Assembly (NCBI RefSeq): GCF_900107795.1
Contig: NZ_FNRL01000015.1
Span: 82,828 to 146,827, forward strand
Source of the DNA: Chitinophaga terrae (ex Kim and Jung 2007)
GTDB lineage: Bacteria; Bacteroidota; Bacteroidia; Chitinophagales; Chitinophagaceae
Reading direction: 5' to 3'
DNA: 64,000 nt
Below the pieces are notes generated by a model. It made no database searches and was not told the DNA's origin. It was given only the letters and a program-made list of their open reading frames with translations. Of this stretch, positions 8,764-17,613 are shown piece by piece. Both the position numbers and the translations under genes were made by a program. Each line of letters begins with the position of its first letter. Positions within the stretch are counted from its first letter, which is position 1.

Positions 8764-10470
8764 TTACCAGGGTTTCCCTGTTCCCTGGATCACCCAGGGC
8801 TTAGACCAGGGACTGTTCTTGCTTCCGTTGGCGCCAAAAGATGAATAAGTGGTCACTTCCAGGTTATTGGAAGCCGCATCTACATTCGCCTTATTCAGGT
8901 TTCGCTCTTCCAGCATATAGTACAATCTTACCGGCAGTACAGGACCTTTGGCATAAGGACCAGCTTTCAGTTTAGGAAATCCTGTTCTTTTATAGTCCGC
9001 CCATGCTTCTGTGGCAGCTGTCCAGCTGGCAATCCATTTCTGAACGATGATCTGTTCCTGGGTGCCATCGAATTTTACCGAAGGTTGTTCAAGGTAAGCA
9101 GCCGAGCTTCCGCCCAGGCCCCATACGCTAAACGATGCCTGGATACCTGATTTATAATGCGTTTCGGCGTTCCCCGCTGCCCAACCTTTCACTGCCGCAG
9201 CTTCTGCCAGTATGAAATGTACTTCTGCAGCGGTTATGATCCTGGATTTCAGCAAGGGGCCTTTGGCCTGCCTGTACATATCATTCAGCCACGAAACATG
9301 CGGATTGCGGGAAGCCTGGCTGGCGTCATTACTGAGATTATATACTGCAGGCCCTGAAATCCCGGGAGGCAGGCCTACATAGTTCACATCCTGGTTAATA
9401 TCATTAATTGTCAGCCCTTTAGCCGCGAGTACATCCGGAGAAATATATCTTACTTTGCGCTGTTCGCCGTTCACAACGGTATCTACTGCTTTATACACGT
9501 TGCCGGTTCCGGGAGGAAGGTTATCATCCACAACCAAAAAGCACTGTACTTTATTAGCCCATACGCCCAGTCTTGGGTCCTTAAACTTCTGAAGGGTAGT
9601 TACGAGGGTATTGCACATTTTCAGGCGGCGGTAGTTGCTGCTGTCTTTATCATATACCACGTTAGCCGGCCATGAGTCGGCATTACTGTTGCCGGGAAAA
9701 GACATATTCGCATCTTCGCTTCCATCGGTATTCAGGATCAGCGGGTATTGATCCGGGTTAGCCACTATTTTTTCGATACCGGCTTTTGCTTTTTCCGGCA
9801 CTTTTTCCGATAACCGCATATAATAGCGCAGGGCAAGGGAATTAGCCATTTTGCGCCATTTGGCCGGGTCTCCCTGGTAAAATACATCCGCTGCGTCTAT
9901 CGGTATAGCATACGCGTTTTTAGGTTTGGAAAGCAGCGTATTGGCTTTTTCCAGGTCGGCCAATATGCCGTTATAGATGGTTTCCTGTTTATCGTAGGCA
10001 GGAAGCGTACCTTCCGGCGTGCCTTTATCTCCTTCCAGCGCATGAGTGTACGGCGCATCTCCCCACAGGTCGGCTATCAGTCCAAACATCAGCGATTTGA
10101 TCACTAAAGCCACACCCTGGTGCAATTCACTGTTCAACGCCACGCCGCGATTATAAACAAGTTGATTGTTGCGCAACACATCATAGTATTCTGTCCAGCT
10201 GTTAGATCCGGCCCAGTCGTATTCGTTATGCGTAGTTGTCCAGCCGTCTTTCTGCGTATGCTGCATAACGCCGGCCATATCCTGGTACCCGAGGTTCACC
10301 AGCTGCATGCCCACGGTGGTAAGCACGGTAGATAATACCATGTTAGGGTTGATGGTGGCAGGATTTGCGCCATTAGGATTGTTGTTCATGTTTACCAGGT
10401 CTTTCCTGCAGGAAACAGATAAACACAGCAACAGTATACTGAGTATTATTGATTTGCGTACTGTTTTCAT
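8764..10470 (-). CDS. SusD/RagB-family outer-membrane glycan-binding lipoprotein
   Basis: The product has 568 residues with a lipoprotein signal ending at Cys21 (LSVSCRKD). The N-terminal NNNPNGANPATINPN and the helical region YYDVLRNNQLVYNR, then LIADLWGDAPYTHALEG, are typical of the SusD-like_2 group. The C-terminal half has AEVHFILAEAAAVKGW, the usual TPR-bearing segment near the ligand site. SusD proteins lid the SusC barrel and bind the substrate at the cell surface. It follows SusC by 21 bp on the same transcript. Confidence 0.92.
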   Translation of the reverse strand: MKTVRKSIILSILLLCLSVSCRKDLVNMNNNPNGANPATINPNMVLSTVLTTVGMQLVNLGYQDMAGVMQHTQKDGWTTTHNEYDWAGSNSWTEYYDVLRNNQLVYNRGVALNSELHQGVALVIKSLMFGLIADLWGDAPYTHALEGDKGTPEGTLPAYDKQETIYNGILADLEKANTLLSKPKNAYAIPIDAADVFYQGDPAKWRKMANSLALRYYMRLSEKVPEKAKAGIEKIVANPDQYPLILNTDGSEDANMSFPGNSNADSWPANVVYDKDSSNYRRLKMCNTLVTTLQKFKDPRLGVWANKVQCFLVVDDNLPPGTGNVYKAVDTVVNGEQRKVRYISPDVLAAKGLTINDINQDVNYVGLPPGISGPAVYNLSNDASQASRNPHVSWLNDMYRQAKGPLLKSRIITAAEVHFILAEAAAVKGWAAGNAETHYKSGIQASFSVWGLGGSSAAYLEQPSVKFDGTQEQIIVQKWIASWTAATEAWADYKRTGFPKLKAGPYAKGPVLPVRLYYMLEERNLNKANVDAASNNLEVTTYSSFGANGSKNSPWSKPWVIQGTGKPW

Positions 10471-10491
10471 ATATCAGAATTAATGGAGCTC

Positions 10492-13400
10492 TTAAAAAGT
10501 GACATTCAGTTTTGCTCCTACAGGAATAGCCCATGGAGTAACATTATATCTTTCTATCCCCTGTTTAAACTGCATGCCCGATCCCTGCACACTGGTCGAA
10601 GGCTGGTAGGCATTTTCCGGATCAATGCCGATCCTGGCGGCAGTCCAGAGAATGATGTTGCGGCTGTAAACAGTGAAACTTGCCCGCTGTAACTTCGCCT
10701 GCCTGATGAGGCGCTGCGGCAGCTCATAACTAAGCGATACTTCTCTCAGCTTCAGGTAGGAAGCAGGGAAGAGGAATGCCCGGGTAAACGACCAGGCAGT
10801 ACTGCCTGCATAAGGCAAAGTGAGCGTCCCGTCATTCCCCAGGTTTTCAATATACCCGGTGGGGTTGCCATTAGCATCATATCCTTTCGCCCTTACACCA
10901 GGTATAAACACCCCGCCGTAAGGCAGCACATAAGGGCCGTAGGTAAAAGGGAAACTATTGTATTCGGGAGTGGGGCCGCCAACAAGCGGGAAGTTATTGC
11001 CGCTTGGGATCACCAGTTGATCCTGGTGGCTTACCAGGTAATCTCTTAACTCCTGTCCTTTCATGGTACCGGGATTATAGAGCTTGTCCAGGAAGAGCTG
11101 CGAGTTGCCATGCTCTTCTCCATAGCGGTAAGTCTGGGAAACGAAATCGCCGCCGTTCCGCCAGTCGAAGGTCATGCTCAGGGTGAAGTTCTTATAGGAA
11201 ACCGTTGTCTGGGCGCCCATAATAAAATTAGGATTGAAGTTGCCTATCTTATTCCGGGTATTGATAGCATCGATAGTTTGCCATTTACCGGTATTATCAA
11301 GGATGGGGTAACCATAGTAAGGCGACGACTTATCTGTTACCGCCACCAGTTGCGCATCATAGATGTCGCCAATATCTTCCCCTACGTAGGTCCATGCGCC
11401 TCCTTTACCTTCTTCCCAGAGGGTATAATATGGCATGCCATCGGGCAGTTCTATGATCCTTGTTCTGTTGCGGGTGAAATTGAAGTTTATATCCCATTTC
11501 CAGTTCCGGGTATCCACGGGCGTGCCGCCCAGCGAAAGTTCAATGCCCCGGCCCCTTAGCAACCCGGCGTTGATACTGCGGGAGGAATAACCGGAAGATG
11601 GCGGAGTTTTAGGACTGAAGATCTGGTTCTTGTTTTCCACGATATAATATGTTCCGGCAAAACGGAGGCGATTGCGGAACAGGTTGATGTCGATACCTCC
11701 TTCATAGGAAGTGGCAATTTCGGGCTTCAGGTAAGGGTTCAGCAATGTACCGGAAGTGCTGAGACGCGGGATATTATCCCAGGAGCCAATACTGCTAAGG
11801 GTTGCAACCAGCTGGTAAGGAGCTGCATCATTACCCACTTGTGCGGCGCCGGCCCTGATCTTTACCAGGTTGATGTTATCGGAAGTGATATGAGCCATTT
11901 CGTTTACCAGCAAACTAAGCGAAGCGGAAGGGTAGAAGTAGGGAGCTGCATCCGGCAAGGTGCTCGACCAGTCGTTGCGGGCTGTTACATCCAGGTAAGC
12001 CATCCCTTTATATCCCACGTTCAGCATACCGTATATGCTATTCACTCCTTTTTCGAACCTGCTGCTGCTGTACCTGAGGTTAGCCGGCGAGATATTCTGG
12101 ATAGTGAAAACGCCCGGAGTATTGAGTCCTGTGCCATCCTGCGTTGCGGTTGTTACATTGCTGCCTGTCTGGTATCTCATATTGCCGCCGGCGGAGACGC
12201 TGAAGTCGAAGTGCTGCACTGTTTTTTTATAGGTGAGCAAGGCGTCCATATTCCGCTCATAGTTATTAAGGTTGATGATACCATAGGCTCCGCCCGGGTT
12301 GTTCAGGTAGCTGTTGGCGATCTTGGTTTCTCTTTTCTCGCCATAGGTATCCAGCGCATACCTTACCATCAAAGAGAGCGATGGAAGGATCTTCCAGTCG
12401 GCCCGCAGGTTGCCGAATACCCTGTCTCTCACGAACCCGTTATTCACTTCATAGGCGAGGAAATAAGGGTTATTGAATGCGCCGTTGAATTGGGTGCGTT
12501 GTTGCAATCCTTCCTGGCCCGGCATCCAGTAGTCTCTCAGGTCGCGCACATCGATGTGGGGCGAGATGCTGTATACAGCCTGTAACGGGTTGGCCCCGCG
12601 GTCGCCCGCCGCCCGGTTATTGGAATTATTCCTGCTGAAATCAATATTGGTGCTGATACTCAATCTGGAATTGAGTTGCAGGCTGGAACTGAGGTTCAGG
12701 GAGTTTTTATAAAGATCAGTGTTCGGGATAATTCCTTTGTTCGACATATTGGCGTATGAAAGGCGGTAGGCGATTTTCCCATTGTTGTTTGCAATGGATG
12801 CGCCGGCGGTAGTAGTAATGCCCGTATTCACGAAATTCTTCACGTTATCTTTATGCGATACCAAAGGCATAGGGATCTTTTTACCATCCGGGCCTACCGG
12901 GCTATTCCACTGTACTTCTTCATACCCCATATCCAGCTCTGCACCGAAGGTCGCATCCACGTTTTCCTGGATGATAGATCCGAAAGGATTGGTGAGGAGG
13001 CTTCCACTGCGGGAAAAAGGAATGCCCGACAGTTGACCAGAACCGAATTTAGTTTGCCATTTCAGGTACTTGTAAGGGATATCGAATACCGTATTCACGT
13101 AAGCGTCTACAGTTACTTTATCCACTTTCTTTCCGGTTTTGGTAGTGATGAGCACCACGCCGTTACCTGCCCTGGAGCCATATAAGGCGGCTGCACTGGG
13201 ACCTTTCAGGATAGTTACGCTTTCAATATTGTCGGGGTTAATATCGGAGATGGCATTACCATAATCGACCATATTATCGCGTCCTATCTGGCTGATATTG
13301 TTTACCGTGTTGGCGATGGGAACTCCGTCGACTACAAAAAGCGGCTGGTTGTCGCTGCTAAGGGAAGTAGCTCCCCGTATGACCATGCTAACAGAGGAAC

Positions 13401-13950
13401 CGGTAGGGCCTGTATTGTTGATAGTAACGCCGGCAACTTTACCGGAGATGGAATTCAGCAGGTTTTCCTGGGTAACGCGGTTAAATTCTTTACCTCCCAG
13501 CTCTTCTACGGAGTATCCCAATGCTTTCTTCTCTCTTCGTATACCCAGCGCCGTTACGAGTACCTGGTTTAACTCTTCCATTTTTTTTTTCAAAACAACG
13601 GAGAGGGATAATTTGCTGGAATCGCTGATCATGTACCCGCGAAGCGTATCGCTGTTATATCCCATCTGGGAAAGTACAAAATGATAAGGGCCGCCTGCCG
13701 GCAGTTTGGAAAAAGTAAAAATACCTTTTTCATTGGTCACGGTAGTTGCCAGTACCTTATTGCTGGCGTCTTCCATCTTTACCAAAACACCGGGCAGGAT
13801 CTCATTGCTTTCATTTTTGATGATGCCGATAGCGGCAGGTCGGGGGCTTTGCGCAGCGGCAATTACCGGGAAGAAATGCCATAGCAATATTACCAGCCAG
13901 ATAAGGGCTGCAGGATTGCATTTGCGCAATTGTCTGGTTGTCACACTCAT
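10492..13950 (-). CDS. SusC/RagA-family TonB-linked outer-membrane transporter
   Basis: The product is about 1152 residues from the ATG at 13950 (MSVTTRQLRK); a TTG eight codons upstream is possible but less likely. It has a signal peptide ending AAAQS, then a carboxypeptidase-regulatory-like domain (about residues 38-115). A plug domain with ITALGIRR-like, SVSMVIRGATSL, PLFVVDGVPI and GPSAAALYGSRAGNGVVLITTK follows, and then a 22-strand barrel ending in VTF. There is no STN domain, so it is a plain SusC rather than a FecA-type transducer, although an ECF/FecR pair lies directly upstream. It imports oligosaccharides or other ligands bound by the adjacent SusD. Confidence 0.95.
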   Translation of the reverse strand: MSVTTRQLRKCNPAALIWLVILLWHFFPVIAAAQSPRPAAIGIIKNESNEILPGVLVKMEDASNKVLATTVTNEKGIFTFSKLPAGGPYHFVLSQMGYNSDTLRGYMISDSSKLSLSVVLKKKMEELNQVLVTALGIRREKKALGYSVEELGGKEFNRVTQENLLNSISGKVAGVTINNTGPTGSSVSMVIRGATSLSSDNQPLFVVDGVPIANTVNNISQIGRDNMVDYGNAISDINPDNIESVTILKGPSAAALYGSRAGNGVVLITTKTGKKVDKVTVDAYVNTVFDIPYKYLKWQTKFGSGQLSGIPFSRSGSLLTNPFGSIIQENVDATFGAELDMGYEEVQWNSPVGPDGKKIPMPLVSHKDNVKNFVNTGITTTAGASIANNNGKIAYRLSYANMSNKGIIPNTDLYKNSLNLSSSLQLNSRLSISTNIDFSRNNSNNRAAGDRGANPLQAVYSISPHIDVRDLRDYWMPGQEGLQQRTQFNGAFNNPYFLAYEVNNGFVRDRVFGNLRADWKILPSLSLMVRYALDTYGEKRETKIANSYLNNPGGAYGIINLNNYERNMDALLTYKKTVQHFDFSVSAGGNMRYQTGSNVTTATQDGTGLNTPGVFTIQNISPANLRYSSSRFEKGVNSIYGMLNVGYKGMAYLDVTARNDWSSTLPDAAPYFYPSASLSLLVNEMAHITSDNINLVKIRAGAAQVGNDAAPYQLVATLSSIGSWDNIPRLSTSGTLLNPYLKPEIATSYEGGIDINLFRNRLRFAGTYYIVENKNQIFSPKTPPSSGYSSRSINAGLLRGRGIELSLGGTPVDTRNWKWDINFNFTRNRTRIIELPDGMPYYTLWEEGKGGAWTYVGEDIGDIYDAQLVAVTDKSSPYYGYPILDNTGKWQTIDAINTRNKIGNFNPNFIMGAQTTVSYKNFTLSMTFDWRNGGDFVSQTYRYGEEHGNSQLFLDKLYNPGTMKGQELRDYLVSHQDQLVIPSGNNFPLVGGPTPEYNSFPFTYGPYVLPYGGVFIPGVRAKGYDANGNPTGYIENLGNDGTLTLPYAGSTAWSFTRAFLFPASYLKLREVSLSYELPQRLIRQAKLQRASFTVYSRNIILWTAARIGIDPENAYQPSTSVQGSGMQFKQGIERYNVTPWAIPVGAKLNVTF

Positions 13951-14040
13951 AATTATTTCATTTTTTAAAGGCAATAGGATGTTTGTACCCCTTCACAGAG
14001 ATGGAGTGCTAAAACAGTATGGGAAATTTGTCTTTTTAGA

Positions 14041-15075
14041 TTATTGTATTATATAGACAACATCACTTTTCTGGCTAATGGTAAGATTGTTCAATGTGCC
14101 GATAGTTGACAGGAACTCTTTCAGCGTCTCTTTACTGCTGTCAAAAACCCCTGTGAAATTCATGTCTGTCAGCATAGCAGGCGTATATTGTATTTTGACC
14201 TGGTACTTATCAGATAGCTGTTTGAATATATTTGCCAGCGGGTCATTGTTGAAGGAGAGTATTTCGTTGATACGCTCCGGTTGTTTGCCCGGCTTCACAG
14301 CCTGTACAGGCGCATTCACGGCCAGCAACATCTTCTGCCTGTCGTAGCTCAGTTCCTGGCCGGGAAGCAGGTATATATCTTTATCCAACCCTGGCGTGCT
14401 ATGTTCAGTTCTTACCAGCACTTTCCCGCTGAACAGTTTAACATGGGTAGTATGTTTATTTTCCCAGGCGGTGATTTTGAACACGGTGCCCAGGGCGGTG
14501 GTACCAACGTTGCCTGCAACTACAGTAAAGGGGTGATCCTGGCTGCCGGTTACGCGGAATACAGCCTGGCCTTTCAGTGTTACTGTTCTTTTGTTGCTGG
14601 CAAACGGATCGGCGTATTCGACCTGGCTTCCGGGCGCCAGCTCTATTATACTTCCGTCGGCGAGCCGGATATTCATGGTTTTGCGGCCGTTGTTATAAAC
14701 CTGTTTTAATTGGTTATTTGCTATCGGTGCGGTCTTCGCAGGTTGGGCCAGGGCGGTTTGTTTTACCGTTGGCCGGGGAAAAGTTATCCGGTATAAACCG
14801 CCTGCGATCAGGAGCAAAACAGCAGCGGCCCAGCTGAAGTAGCGCCAGTTCGATCTCTTCCTGAGATAGGTCCGGCTTTCAATCACTGCCAGCATTTTTT
14901 CGGAAACTGATTCAGGCAATTGCTCGTCCGACTGGAAAGCATGCCAGGTATCTTCCGTTAAATAAGGCTGCAGTGCTTCGGGATGCCGACGAATGAACGC
15001 TTCCACGATCCGGCGTTCATCCTCGTTGCATTCGCCCCGCAAAAACTTTATGATAAGTGTTTTTGAATACTTCAT
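14041..15075 (-). CDS. FecR-family anti-sigma factor
   Basis: The product has 344 residues. The N-terminal ~80 residues form the cytoplasmic sigma-binding part (FLRGECNEDERRIVEAFI), with a membrane helix at about 83-100 (WAAAVLLLIAGGLYRI). The FecR domain follows at about 125-225 (TMNIRLADGSIIELAPGS, TLKGQAVFRVTG, VGTTALGTVFKI), and a DUF4974 secretin/STN-like domain lies at about 270-340. It normally holds the partner ECF sigma factor until a signal arrives from an outer-membrane transporter. It lies between the sigma gene (44 bp away) and susC (91 bp away), all on the minus strand. Confidence 0.95.
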   Translation of the reverse strand: MKYSKTLIIKFLRGECNEDERRIVEAFIRRHPEALQPYLTEDTWHAFQSDEQLPESVSEKMLAVIESRTYLRKRSNWRYFSWAAAVLLLIAGGLYRITFPRPTVKQTALAQPAKTAPIANNQLKQVYNNGRKTMNIRLADGSIIELAPGSQVEYADPFASNKRTVTLKGQAVFRVTGSQDHPFTVVAGNVGTTALGTVFKITAWENKHTTHVKLFSGKVLVRTEHSTPGLDKDIYLLPGQELSYDRQKMLLAVNAPVQAVKPGKQPERINEILSFNNDPLANIFKQLSDKYQVKIQYTPAMLTDMNFTGVFDSSKETLKEFLSTIGTLNNLTISQKSDVVYIIQ

Positions 15076-15118
15076 GTTTATGTATTCGTTTTAGAACCGG
15101 AAATCCCTCACTGAATGA

Positions 15119-15658
15119 TTAATAAATCCACAAAAGAATGATCAGTGGAAGGGAATTCTTCAACTGGCGGAGCGCCCTGACAATATGATTTTCCACGGTT
15201 TTGGGAGAAATAGATAATTGCCTGGCGATCTCTTTATGAGGAAGCCCCTCGAAGCGGCTTAGTTTAAATACGCTTCTCCTGATAGGGGAAAGTTGTTCGA
15301 TGCTGTTGCATACCAGGTATAGTTCTTCTTTCACAGCGATATCTGTTTCGGTATGCCAGCTGTCTGTATCCCTTACCATTGCCTGGATATGTCGGTTACG
15401 GACCTCCTGTTTGCGCAGCAGATCGCTCATTACACTTTTAGCTATGCGGAAAAGTTGAGTAGAGATAGAAAAAGCGGTAGACAGCTTCTCCCGTTTCTCC
15501 CAAAGCAGGATAAACGAAAGTTGCACAGTTTCCTCCGCGAGGTACTCGGAGTGCGTACATTTCAATATATAGAAATACAGTTTTGTATGGTATTGTTGAT
15601 ATACCATTTTAAAACTTGCGATATTTCCATTGATGATATCCTGTACAATACTTTCCAT
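15119..15658 (-). CDS. ECF RNA polymerase sigma factor
   Basis: The product has 179 residues from the ATG at 15658; the longer reading frame starts at a TTG and adds 26 residues unlike the family. Region 2 is visible as FKMVYQQYHTKLYFYI and EYLAEETVQLSFILLWEKRE. Region 4 is IEQLSPIRRSVFKLSRFEGL then HKEIARQLSISPKTVENHI. This is the Bacteroidota FecI-like type that pairs with FecR and switches on an adjacent SusCD locus. The lipocalin-like gene immediately upstream (stop at 15746) may be co-transcribed. Confidence 0.93.
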   Translation of the reverse strand: MESIVQDIINGNIASFKMVYQQYHTKLYFYILKCTHSEYLAEETVQLSFILLWEKREKLSTAFSISTQLFRIAKSVMSDLLRKQEVRNRHIQAMVRDTDSWHTETDIAVKEELYLVCNSIEQLSPIRRSVFKLSRFEGLPHKEIARQLSISPKTVENHIVRALRQLKNSLPLIILLWIY

Positions 15659-15745
15659 AAGTGCCAGCAAATATCTGTTCGCCTTTATAAGATAAAAGAA
15701 ATTACCGATTATATTATTGTTATTTTGAAACAACAATGCCTGTTG

Positions 15746-16264
15746 CTACTTCTTTAGTTTCAAGGTCAATGGTACAGTGGCCACTCCGGGGATATTAACC
15801 GTCAGCGCCAGGTCCAGGTTTGTATTACTGATGTTATCGATCCAGTGCGGATCATTTTCTCCTTTCTCAGAAACCAGCTTTATTGCACCGTCATGCACAT
15901 CCATTTCCCAGGTTCCTTTGTTCCCTGCTACCGGCAGAATGAGGTCGGTACATCCATTTATCGCAAAAGTTCCGTCCTCGTTAAACGTATAGGTATTATT
16001 GACAGTGCAGGTAAACAGTGCGCCGGCCGGGCCTAACAGCGGGGCGAGGACCAGGATGCTGGTACCGGCCGGGATATTTTGCTTGTTTAGTTTTACTGCT
16101 ACTGCCAGTACGATGTCCTGCTGTTTCCAGGCGCCGGTAACCATCTGGTATTTGGCAGATTTGGCTGGAGCGGCGTTACTGTCCTTTTTACAGCTGCTGG
16201 AAAATACACTGCCGGCAAACAGCATTATTGAAAGATAGGCGAGGGTAAAAAAGCGCATGTGCAT
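15746..16264 (-). CDS. lipocalin-like lipoprotein (DUF5004-type)
   Basis: The product has 172 residues from the ATG at 16264 (MHMRFFTLAYLSIML). It has a lipoprotein signal with the lipobox VFSSSC and CKKDSNAAPA after it. The mature part begins MVTGAWKQQDIVLAV and has NTYTFNEDGTFAING and KGTWEMD, the pattern of small lipocalin-like beta-barrel lipoproteins common in Bacteroidota. The ligand is unknown. It precedes the sigma factor on the same strand. The longer ORF start at 16339 adds a non-signal sequence and was rejected. Confidence 0.75.
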   Translation of the reverse strand: MHMRFFTLAYLSIMLFAGSVFSSSCKKDSNAAPAKSAKYQMVTGAWKQQDIVLAVAVKLNKQNIPAGTSILVLAPLLGPAGALFTCTVNNTYTFNEDGTFAINGCTDLILPVAGNKGTWEMDVHDGAIKLVSEKGENDPHWIDNISNTNLDLALTVNIPGVATVPLTLKLKK

Positions 16265-16767
16265 TTTATTAGGTGATAGAAAGCAAATGTTATTACTATG
16301 TATTCGTTTTAAAAAGCCTTTTCCCTCACCGCTTAACAATTGGTTAATATAAGAATTGACTTAGTGTAAAAAGTACCCATTATAACAGGTAGGCTTCCTG
16401 GCCTGATATTAAACAACCTGGTGATATGAAAATCGCTACAAGTCAACCTACGAACAGAAAATATTCAAGCATCCTGTTATCCCAGGAAGCATCGTTAATG
16501 ACATCAGGTCAGGCAAAAAAATTTTATGGAAAAAAAGCGACAGGTAAGCTGACTTATAAATTAAAAACGGTCGATTGCAATAGCGAAAAGTTGAGTCATT
16601 TTTAATGAAAATAACCCATTCCGTTAATTTTTAAAAGCATTGTTCAACATTAAAAATCAATGCTAAACAGATTTAGTATAAGGTGTGTCGACAAAAAAAT
16701 ATATCCATTGACGTTATTTATAAACAGGAAAAATTTTTATCGAGCACGAAAAAAAGTTTGTAAATAT

Positions 16768-16799
16768 TTTGTGATATCAAAAAATTATTTTCATCTTTG
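16768..16799 (+). promoter_or_regulatory. Bacteroidota-type promoter of the tRNA/slipin unit
   Basis: TTTG at 16768-16771 and CATCTTTG at 16792-16799 match the Bacteroidota -33 TTTG / -7 TAnnTTTG consensus with 20-bp spacing (one mismatch, C for T). Transcription would start near 16805 and read into the terminator-bearing leader, the tRNAs and the slipin gene. The stretch 16265-16767 upstream holds nothing recognisable. Confidence 0.5.
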
Positions 16800-16804
16800 C
16801 ATCG

Positions 16805-16973
16805 TTAAAATTTTTTAAAACATGTACCGCTCAATAAACTTTTTTAAACATACAAGTATAGCTGTCATCGAACGGCCATATATTGTATTGCGGGGCATGT
16901 TATGCATTCGAAAACGTCGCTAGAACGAATTCACTATAACACAGGCCCCGCAAGAGATTGCGGGGCTTTTTTT
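16805..16973 (+). ncRNA. leader RNA or sRNA with mutually exclusive hairpins and a terminator
   Basis: GCCCCGCAA (16945-16953) can pair with TTGCGGGGC at 16958-16966 across a GAGA loop and a seven-T run, forming a strong intrinsic terminator. The identical TTGCGGGGC also occurs at 16888-16896. It can pair with the same arm, supported by TGTTAT/ATAACA (16898-16903 with 16936-16941) and ATTCG/CGAAT (16906-16910 with 16926-16930). This is the classical layout of a terminator and antiterminator. No ORF is apparent. It may be an attenuator for the downstream tRNA/slipin unit or a free-standing ~170-nt sRNA. Confidence 0.55.
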
Positions 16974-17088
16974 ATGTGCTGAATAAGACATGGGATTAAT
17001 AAGCATACGCATGCAATACATACAAATTATTGATAGTCATAGTACTGCTTTGACATGGAATTGCTATGCCTTTTCATATAAAAATAAA

Positions 17089-17156
17089 CGACCGTTTCAG
17101 TAAGTATACCTAACTGAATAAGGAGCCGGTCGGAAAAATCGTGACCGGCTTTTTTA
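17089..17156 (+). terminator. second intrinsic terminator with upstream competing arm
   Basis: AGCCGGTC (17124-17131) and GACCGGCT (17143-17150) form an 8-bp stem followed by a seven-T run. CGACCG at 17089-17094 is complementary to CGGTCG at 17127-17132, inside the 5' arm of the terminator, so an alternative fold is possible here too. It lies about 120 bp before the first tRNA. Confidence 0.7.
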
Positions 17157-17273
17157 TGTTTACATATGTAACATTAACGAATAAACGAAAATTGAAATTT
17201 TACACGAAAAACATGTAATAACTTTTACGTATATACGAAGTGATTTTTTATTTGATCCATTTATCCCCAAAAC

Positions 17274-17345
17274 GGTGATTATAGTTCAAGGGAAGAACAT
17301 CCGGTTGTGAGCCGGAAAATTTGGGTTCGAATCCCAATATTCACC
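17274..17345 (+). tRNA. tRNA-His (anticodon GTG)
   Basis: The cloverleaf is complete: an 8-bp acceptor including the extra G-1:C73 pair specific to tRNA-His (one T-T mismatch), D-arm GTTC/GAAC, anticodon arm TCCGG-TTGTGAG-CCGGA and T-arm TTGGG-TTCGAAT-CCCAA. No 3' CCA is encoded. It is the first of a tight tRNA cluster, and the next gene starts 8 bases later. Confidence 0.92.
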
Positions 17346-17353
17346 CCGGATTT

Positions 17354-17437
17354 GCGGGTACGGCGAAGTGGGAGAGTCGCAATAGTCTGTAAAACTATCG
17401 CCTGATGGCTAAGCAGGTTCGAATCCTGCTGCCCGCA
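17354..17437 (+). tRNA. tRNA-Tyr (anticodon GTA)
   Basis: Acceptor GCGGGTA pairs with TGCCCGC, the anticodon arm is ATAGT-CTGTAAA-ACTAT, there is a class II variable arm with a GCC/GGC stem, and the T-arm is GCAGG-TTCGAAT-CCTGC with discriminator A. Length is 84 nt and CCA is not encoded. Confidence 0.93.
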
Positions 17438-17463
17438 CACAAACATCCATTGTGTTAACCCCC

Positions 17464-17536
17464 TGGCTTATAGCTCAATGGTTAGAGCAACTGCCTTATA
17501 CGCAGCAGGTTACCAGTTCAAGTCTGGTTAAGCCAA
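17464..17536 (+). tRNA. tRNA-Ile-like with anticodon TAT
   Basis: Acceptor TGGCTTA pairs with TAAGCCA, D-arm GCTC/GAGC, anticodon loop CTTATAC (TAT at 34-36), T-arm ACCAG-TTCAAGT-CTGGT, discriminator A, 73 nt. The anticodon stem has an A-C mismatch at 27-43. A UAU anticodon reads AUA directly, which is unusual: most bacteria use a lysidine-modified CAU tRNA instead. The call of Ile rests on the anticodon only. Confidence 0.75.
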
Positions 17537-17541
17537 CAAAT

Positions 17542-17613
17542 GAACGAATAGCTCCAATGGCAGAGCAGTGGTTTGAAGCGCCACCAGTGCAGGTTCGAGT
17601 CCTGCTTCGTTCG
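17542..17613 (+). tRNA. tRNA-Phe (anticodon GAA)
   Basis: Acceptor GAACGAA pairs with TTCGTTC, D-arm GCTC/GAGC, anticodon arm GTGGT-TTGAAGC-GCCAC, T-arm GCAGG-TTCGAGT-CCTGC. The base at the discriminator position is G rather than the usual A and is also the first base of the next tRNA-like fold. One of the two ends must therefore be off by a base, or the pair cannot both mature from one transcript. Confidence 0.85.
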
